Positions 7,545 to 11,737 of a stretch of DNA of 11,737 nucleotides are shown here, in pieces. Position 1 is the first letter of the stretch; each line of letters begins with the position of its first letter. A program made the translations under genes and the position numbers. Origin of the DNA: an uncultured Lachnospiraceae bacterium. GTDB lineage: Bacteria; Bacillota_A; Clostridia; Lachnospirales; Lachnospiraceae. The notes under the pieces were generated by a model. The model did no database searches. It was not told where the DNA came from and saw only the letters and a program-made list of their open reading frames with translations. Location: assembly GCA_902795985.1 (NCBI GenBank), contig CADBNG010000135.1:1-11737 (forward strand), read 5' to 3'.

Positions 7545-7589
7545 TTACAGGAGCGTCGGAGGCGGAAGCACTCCGGGGGTTTCCTGTAA
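7545..7589 (+). other. Nested hairpin in the methyltransferase leader
   Basis: TTACAGGA (7545-7552) pairs perfectly with TCCTGTAA (7582-7589). Inside it, CGGAG (7557-7561) pairs with CTCCG (7571-7575) around a 9-base loop. The structure sits between the riboswitch-like core and the ribosome binding site GGAGG (7612-7616). The CTCC segment could alternatively pair with that ribosome binding site, so a translation switch is possible (inference). Confidence 0.5.
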
Positions 7590-7623
7590 ATCCGGCAACA
7601 ATAATGGAATTGGAGGACACACC

Positions 7624-8670
7624 ATGCTCACCAGAAAAGAAAACTTTTATTGCATTCTGAAAGGGGAAATGCCCCAGTATGTCCCGGTATTTGATATGAT
7701 GCCGTTTCCCGGATTTGAGCCGACCGCAGTCATGTGCTCTCCCGGATTTCTGGATTTCCACGGACCGCAGGGAGGAAAGGATCCCTGGGGAGTGGAATAC
7801 ATCGTTAATCCCGAAACCGGATTTTCCGCCATTCCGAAAACGTGGGACTTTCTGCTGGATGATATTACCAACTGGCGTGATGTGATCAAAAATCCGGATC
7901 TTGACGCCATTGACTGGAAAGCCCAGGTGGAAAAAGACGAAGATTTCATGAAGAATGTGCTGGGGATCGACCGGGAAAAGACACTGCTCCTGGGCGTTAC
8001 TTCCGCCGGATTCTTCCAGGATCTGATGGCTTATATGGGCTTTACCGAAGGCCTCTGCGCCCTGAGCGAAGAACCGGAAGAATGCAAAGCGCTGTTTGAG
8101 TATACCGCTGAATATTATCTCAAACTCCAGCATTATATTATTGATTATTATTCACCGGACTGCATTTATCTGCTGGACGATACCGCGGCCAAACGGGCGC
8201 CGTTCATCTCCATGAACATCTTTAAGGAAATACTGCTTCCCTTCTATAAAATCCTGATTGATGACGCGAAGGATCACGGCCTTCCCGTTATGTTCCATAA
8301 CTGCGGACACTGTGAGGACTTCATGCTGCTCCTGGCTGAAAACGGGGTCAACGCATGGGATCCGGTGCAGCTGGTGAATGATCTGCCGGCCATCAAGAAA
8401 AAAATGGGCAAAAAGCTGGGCCTGTGCGGGTGCTGGGACTGGGTGCCGCCGGAGACCTGGCCGGTCGTGGACGAGGCGGATATCCGCAGGCAGGTAAGAG
8501 AAACCATCGATACCTATGCGCCGGGCGGCGGATTTGCCATGTGCGGCGGAGCCAACGTCATCGGGCAGGCGGGAGACGAGCTTCCCTTAAAGATCCGCAG
8601 CTGGATCCTGGACGAAGCGTATACCTATGGCGAGACCTTCTATAAGAATCATCCGGAGGCAGTGTATTAA
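7624..8670 (+). CDS. Uroporphyrinogen decarboxylase-family methyltransferase (MtaA/MtbA/CmuA-like)
   Basis: This 348-residue protein has the URO-D TIM-barrel pattern, opening with LTRKENFYCILKGEMPQYVP. The zinc motif of corrinoid-linked methyltransferases is present: His225-x-Cys227 within HNCGHC, and a distant Cys307 in AMCGGANVIG. Members of this group move methyl groups between a corrinoid protein and a thiol or pterin cofactor, rather than decarboxylating uroporphyrinogen. The zinc motif supports the transferase reading, but the acceptor is unknown. The frame extends to a GTG at 7537; ATG 7624 is chosen because GGAGG lies seven bases upstream and the extension is Gly/Asn-rich and overlaps the leader hairpin. 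A CobW-type GTPase follows 45 bases downstream, probably co-transcribed. No corrinoid protein or MtaB-like partner lies in the window. Confidence 0.88.
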   Translation: MLTRKENFYCILKGEMPQYVPVFDMMPFPGFEPTAVMCSPGFLDFHGPQGGKDPWGVEYIVNPETGFSAIPKTWDFLLDDITNWRDVIKNPDLDAIDWKAQVEKDEDFMKNVLGIDREKTLLLGVTSAGFFQDLMAYMGFTEGLCALSEEPEECKALFEYTAEYYLKLQHYIIDYYSPDCIYLLDDTAAKRAPFISMNIFKEILLPFYKILIDDAKDHGLPVMFHNCGHCEDFMLLLAENGVNAWDPVQLVNDLPAIKKKMGKKLGLCGCWDWVPPETWPVVDEADIRRQVRETIDTYAPGGGFAMCGGANVIGQAGDELPLKIRSWILDEAYTYGETFYKNHPEAVY

Positions 8671-8715
8671 TCCGGTTTTCTCCGGCTTATCGGCCTGAGC
8701 GGCACGGGAAAGAAC

Positions 8716-9729
8716 ATGGACTGCTGTATCGATATTTATGCCGGCCTTCTGGGCTGCGGCAAAACCACACTGATTAAAAGACTGCTGGAAACGGAATACC
8801 GCGGCAAACGGGTTGCGGTCATCGAAAACGAAATCGGATCCGTCAATCTGGATGCGGCAGAACTGAAAACAGCGGAAGTATCCGTCCGTGAAATCACGGG
8901 CGGATGCGTTTGCTGTTCTGTATCCGGGAGCCTGAAGGAAGCCGTCCGCATTCTCCGGGAAACGGTCCGGCCGGATTATATTGTCATCGAGCCCACCGGG
9001 GCGGCGGACCTCCGGGGCCTTCTCCAGACATGCCGCGGGTGTGAAGGAACTCTTTTAAGACGCTGCGCCATGCTGGTCAATGCCCGCAAGTTCCGGACGA
9101 TTCTGAAGGTCGTGGGAGAATTCTATATTGAGCAGATTCAGCTGGCTTCCTGTATTTATCTGAATTTTACCGAAACTCTTTCCGGCGAAGCCGTGGCGGA
9201 CGTCCGGCAGGCTGTTCTGGAGCTGAATCCCGGCGTAAAGATTATCGATACGCCGATGGCCGCCATAAACGGGGAAACCTTCACGCCTTTTGACCTGCTT
9301 CCGAAGGAGGATCCGGACTCCGGGCCGATTCTTCAGGAGGATTCTATTCCCGGAACGGCGCAGGCCGCGTCTTTGGAAGTTCGTTCTCTGGACGCGCCGG
9401 CCAGAATGCTTCCCCGCGGTATGTCCGGGAAGAACGGGAAGACAACCTTATATACCCGTACCGTGACCTTCCCAAGGCCTTTGAGCCCGGATGAATTCAC
9501 GGAGCTGAAAAATATTCTTTCCGAGCCGGGCGATGCCGAATTCTGGCGCGTCAAGGGAACGGTTCCGCAAAACGGCGGCAGCCCCTGGCGGCTGGATCTG
9601 ACCTTCGGGGATCTCTATGAAAAAACCGCCGAAAACAATCCGGACGTTCCCGGAGGGCAGCTGGTCCTGATCGGACCGAAAATCCAGTCTTCCCGCCTTG
9701 ATGAATTCCTCCGGTCGCTGAAAAGCTGA
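8716..9729 (+). CDS. CobW/COG0523-family P-loop GTPase
   Basis: This 337-residue protein belongs to the SIMIBI-class CobW group, thought to deliver metals or assist metal-dependent enzymes. The visible motifs are Walker A GLLGCGKT (10-17), ENEIGSVNLD (37-46), the metal-binding CxCC in GGCVCC (Cys 64, 66, 67) and IEPTG (91-95), replacing the common ESTG. A CobW_C-type end includes GGQLVLIGPKIQSSRLDEFL. The base-recognition motif expected as NKxD is NFTE at 150-153, so guanine specificity is uncertain. No His-rich metal tail is present. The start has only a weak GGGAAAG site. It lies 45 bases after the methyltransferase gene, and this context suggests loading or maintenance of zinc or cobalt in that enzyme or its corrinoid partner (inference). 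Confidence 0.88.
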   Translation: MDCCIDIYAGLLGCGKTTLIKRLLETEYRGKRVAVIENEIGSVNLDAAELKTAEVSVREITGGCVCCSVSGSLKEAVRILRETVRPDYIVIEPTGAADLRGLLQTCRGCEGTLLRRCAMLVNARKFRTILKVVGEFYIEQIQLASCIYLNFTETLSGEAVADVRQAVLELNPGVKIIDTPMAAINGETFTPFDLLPKEDPDSGPILQEDSIPGTAQAASLEVRSLDAPARMLPRGMSGKNGKTTLYTRTVTFPRPLSPDEFTELKNILSEPGDAEFWRVKGTVPQNGGSPWRLDLTFGDLYEKTAENNPDVPGGQLVLIGPKIQSSRLDEFLRSLKS

Positions 9730-9782
9730 CCTGCAGACTGCGGCGGTATGCCGGCAGCTCCCTTTGTTTTTATCAGAGATTA

Positions 9783-9810
9783 AAAAATCCGGCCATTCGG
9801 CCGGATTTTT
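9783..9810. terminator. Bidirectional intrinsic terminator
   Basis: AAAAATCCGGCC (9783-9794) and GGCCGGATTTTT (9799-9810) pair perfectly over 12 bp around ATTC. The A and T flanks make a T-tract on each strand. It therefore ends both the GTPase transcript (gene end 9729, plus strand) and the desulfurase-like transcript (gene end 9829, minus strand). Confidence 0.92.
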
Positions 9811-9828
9811 CGTGAGTCCGATTAACAT

Positions 9829-11373
9829 TTAATACTCCGGTTCCACCGGTTTAATAACATGAGGATCGTTGTTTCGCTGTTCCGTTTCCGCCTTGGTGGC
9901 TTCGAGGGCTTTCGGAAGGATTTTCAGCAGTTCATCCACTTCTTCTTCGGTGTTGTAGATACCGAAGCTGACACGGATCATGCCCGGTGTGGAAATGTCC
10001 TCGCAGCTGGCGTAGGCCTCAACAGCCCCGTCCGCGTTGATTCCCAGGAGCCGCCATACATACGGATGAGCGCAGAAGGCGCCCCGGCGGGTGGCCACAC
10101 CGCCGATTTTTGAAAGCTGTTCCGCCAGGATGAAGGAGTTGGCATCGGTAAAATTGAAGGTGACGACGCCGACCCGGTCGGAAATATTCTCGGAATCCCC
10201 GTAAATAACGGAGGTATCATACTGTTTTAATCCGTCCATCAGTCTGCGGATCAGTTTCTGCTCATGTTCTTGAATAGCGTCAAAACCGATTTCCTGAAGA
10301 ATATCAATGGCCTTCCCCATCCCGACAACGCCGGGGTAGTTCGGGGAGCCGGCTTCGTATTTGGCCGGCGCGTCTTTCGCGGTCCAGACGGTATCGCCGA
10401 CAACCCGGACGGTGCCGCCGCCGTAGAACTGCGGCATGTGCTTGTTCAAGACTTCCGTCAGGCCGACCACTGCGCCGCCGCCGTAGGGAGAGTACATTTT
10501 ATGGGCGGAGAATACGAAGAAATCAATGTTTTCGTCTTCCGTTTCTCCCCGCATGGAGAAAGCGCGGTGGGCTACGATCTGCGCTCCGTCCACGATGATC
10601 TTTGCGCCGTACTGATGCGCCAGCTTTGCTACACGATGGACATCGGTCACATAGCCTGTGACGTTGGAGGCTGCCGTGACGGAAACATAATCCACCTTGT
10701 TTTCTTTCAGAAGCTTTTCGATATCATCGTAAATGACGCGGCCCTGTTTATCCACTTCGGCGTAGATTACCTTGCAGCGTTCCCGCCAGGAAAGATCATT
10801 CGCGTGATGTTCGATCCGGGTGGTCAGTACGACGTTATCCTTGCTTTCAATGAGGGCGGAAGCCAGTTTGTTCAGTCCGTCCGTCGTATTGTTGACGTAG
10901 AAGCAGGTGTAATGCTCCTCGTCCGCGCCGACAAAATTCAGAACCTTCTTCCTGGTTTCGTTATAAATATCGGTCGAATAATTGGATTTCTGGGAAAAGC
11001 CGCGGCCGATGGAGCCGTACATGGAGAGCTTTTTATCCACTTCTTCCATCACGGGCAAAAAAGCCGGGGTGGTTGCCGCGTTGTCGAAGTTGATCAGCGG
11101 CGTTTGTGTTCCGTCCTCCAGTTCGACGGGCTCGTTCACCCCGACAACGTAGTCGCGGATATTATCAAGGGTATATTTTTCCGGAGCAGCGGTGCTGCCT
11201 TCCGTTGTTTCGGCGCCGGCTTCCTCGCCGTATTTATCGGTGCTTTCTGAAGCCGTGCCGGCGGTTCCTTCCGCACGAATACTGCTGTGGTTTGCAAACA
11301 GCATTGCGGAAAGGATCACTGCTGCGAGAACGGCGGTCAGAACGGGTTTCCATGCGGTTCTTTTCTTTTTCAT
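9829..11373 (-). CDS. Predicted exported cysteine desulfurase-like class V aminotransferase
   Basis: This 514-residue PLP enzyme resembles the SufS/CsdA group. All key positions are present: EHHAN (188-192), SNVTG (236-240), VDGAQ (261-265), the Schiff-base Lys292 in FSAHK, and the RRGAFCAHP loop (429-437), whose Cys434 matches the persulfide Cys of SufS-type enzymes. IRVSFGIYNT carries the substrate Arg467. Unusually, the catalytic domain (from about residue 90) follows a basic, hydrophobic N-terminus (residues 1-34, MKKKRTAWKP...SSIRA) that looks like a signal peptide or membrane anchor. An acidic, Thr/Ser/Glu-rich linker (35-65) comes next. SufS itself is cytoplasmic and about 406 residues. 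The frame also has an ATG at 11385, but that codon overlaps the GGAGG site (11383-11379), so 11373 is the start. No suf or isc genes are nearby. Selenocysteine lyase or another class V activity remains possible. Confidence 0.88.
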   Translation of the reverse strand: MKKKRTAWKPVLTAVLAAVILSAMLFANHSSIRAEGTAGTASESTDKYGEEAGAETTEGSTAAPEKYTLDNIRDYVVGVNEPVELEDGTQTPLINFDNAATTPAFLPVMEEVDKKLSMYGSIGRGFSQKSNYSTDIYNETRKKVLNFVGADEEHYTCFYVNNTTDGLNKLASALIESKDNVVLTTRIEHHANDLSWRERCKVIYAEVDKQGRVIYDDIEKLLKENKVDYVSVTAASNVTGYVTDVHRVAKLAHQYGAKIIVDGAQIVAHRAFSMRGETEDENIDFFVFSAHKMYSPYGGGAVVGLTEVLNKHMPQFYGGGTVRVVGDTVWTAKDAPAKYEAGSPNYPGVVGMGKAIDILQEIGFDAIQEHEQKLIRRLMDGLKQYDTSVIYGDSENISDRVGVVTFNFTDANSFILAEQLSKIGGVATRRGAFCAHPYVWRLLGINADGAVEAYASCEDISTPGMIRVSFGIYNTEEEVDELLKILPKALEATKAETEQRNNDPHVIKPVEPEY

Positions 11374-11408
11374 AGTTTCCTCCATTGGATGATGAATATC
11401 TGTGAATT

Positions 11409-11438
11409 ATTATATGCGCAGGAAGGCGCAGGATGCAA
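11409..11438 (-). promoter_or_regulatory. Candidate promoter of the desulfurase-like gene
   Basis: On the minus strand, TATAAT (11414-11409) lies 18 bases after TTGCAT (11438-11433), a weak -35 box. It is about 35 bases upstream of the start codon. The -10 box is perfect; the -35 box is only a partial match. Confidence 0.45.
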
Positions 11439-11471
11439 ATAAAAAGAATACTCGTGCGGATTCCGGGATAA

Positions 11472-11480
11472 TGATATAAT
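11472..11480 (+). promoter_or_regulatory. Candidate extended -10 promoter of the TIR gene
   Basis: TGATATAAT (11472-11480) is a perfect extended -10 element (TGN plus TATAAT). No good -35 box is seen, which is usual for extended -10 promoters. Transcription would start near 11487, leaving a leader of about 42 bases. Confidence 0.5.
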
Positions 11481-11528
11481 TATTTCACAGTTCCTGACCG
11501 TTTGTTTCAATTATGTTATGAGAGAATC

Positions 11529-11737
11529 ATGAACGAAGAAAAGGATCCCTTAGAAGAGAAGGAAAACCGCTCCGGGTCCATCGAAGACGTATTTCAGCCG
11601 GCCAGTCCCTCTGAAAAGCAGGAGGGACGGTCCTATATCGCCTTTATCAGTTACCGGCATCTGCCGCTGGATAAAGAAGCGGCGGAGCGCATCCAGAAGA
11701 AAATCGAATCCTATGTTGTGCCGAAGGAATTCCGGGA
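11529..11737 (+). CDS. TIR-domain protein, N-terminal part (runs off the window)
   Basis: Only the first 69 codons are visible. An acidic, polar start of about 34 residues precedes RSYIAFISYRHLPLDKEAAE, the opening strand and BB-side pattern of bacterial TIR domains of the kind common in clostridia. IQKKIESYVVPKEFR follows. TIR domains can cleave NAD in defence or signalling, or act as protein-interaction modules. The catalytic Glu and any C-terminal repeats or sensor domain lie beyond the edge, so function cannot be assigned. The ribosome binding site is weak (AGAGA six to seven bases upstream). The gene diverges from the exported desulfurase-like gene across a 155-base intergenic region. 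Confidence 0.8.
   Translation, partial: MNEEKDPLEEKENRSGSIEDVFQPASPSEKQEGRSYIAFISYRHLPLDKEAAERIQKKIESYVVPKEFR

Noticed and set aside
7537..7623. 29-residue N-terminal extension of the methyltransferase from a GTG start
   Set aside because: It overlaps the leader hairpin, has no good ribosome binding site, and the ATG at 7624 has GGAGG at ideal spacing.
10264..11250. 328-residue plus-strand open frame opposite the desulfurase-like gene
   Set aside because: The minus strand holds an intact class V aminotransferase with all catalytic residues; the plus frame has no recognisable domain.

Overview
The window looks like a chromosomal segment of a Gram-positive anaerobe, probably a member of Clostridia (Bacillota) close to Lachnospiraceae. 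This is inferred from the purine-rich ribosome binding sites, a lipoprotein-type peptide-binding protein, two cobalamin-riboswitch-type leaders, a uroporphyrinogen-decarboxylase-like methyltransferase paired with a CobW-type GTPase, and a TIR protein whose opening resembles those common in gut and rumen clostridia. No rRNA, tRNA, CRISPR array or transposase gene was seen.

Layout. Bases 1-280 are non-coding: a perfect 12-bp inverted repeat (REP/MITE-like) at the left edge, two further hairpins with a T-tract, and a good sigma-A-type promoter. A canonical cobalamin riboswitch (about 281-506) and an intrinsic terminator (595-617) follow. They lead into a four-gene ABC importer operon on the plus strand: DppB-like permease (654-1589), DppC-like permease (1592-2503), lipoprotein substrate-binding protein (2475-4199) and a DppD-DppF-type double ATPase in one polypeptide (4279-6054). 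The order is unusual, because the binding protein comes third and the ATPases are fused. A GC-rich hairpin separates the binding protein from the ATPase gene.

A TetR-family regulator follows on the minus strand (6171-6713). Opposite and divergent to it is a decayed EamA/DMT transporter, missing its start and about three internal membrane segments (about 6740-7354). Next comes a second leader whose 5' half matches the cobalamin-riboswitch core (about 7355-7500) but whose 3' half is not canonical, followed by a nested hairpin (7545-7589). Downstream are a URO-D/MtaA-type zinc methyltransferase (7624-8670) and a CobW/COG0523 GTPase (8716-9729). A perfect bidirectional terminator (9783-9810) separates these from a convergent minus-strand gene for a cysteine desulfurase-like PLP enzyme that carries an N-terminal export signal (9829-11373). 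The window ends in the start of a divergent TIR-domain gene (11529 to beyond the edge).

How it may work together. Both plus-strand transcription units begin with cobalamin-sensing-type RNA. The simplest reading is a cobalamin-controlled locus in which the importer brings in a cobalt/nickel complex, a corrinoid-related compound or a peptide-like substrate. The methyltransferase and GTPase would then work in corrinoid-linked methyl transfer or metal handling. No corrinoid protein or substrate-specific methyltransferase lies in the window, so substrate and pathway remain inference. The exported desulfurase and the TIR gene appear to be separate units.
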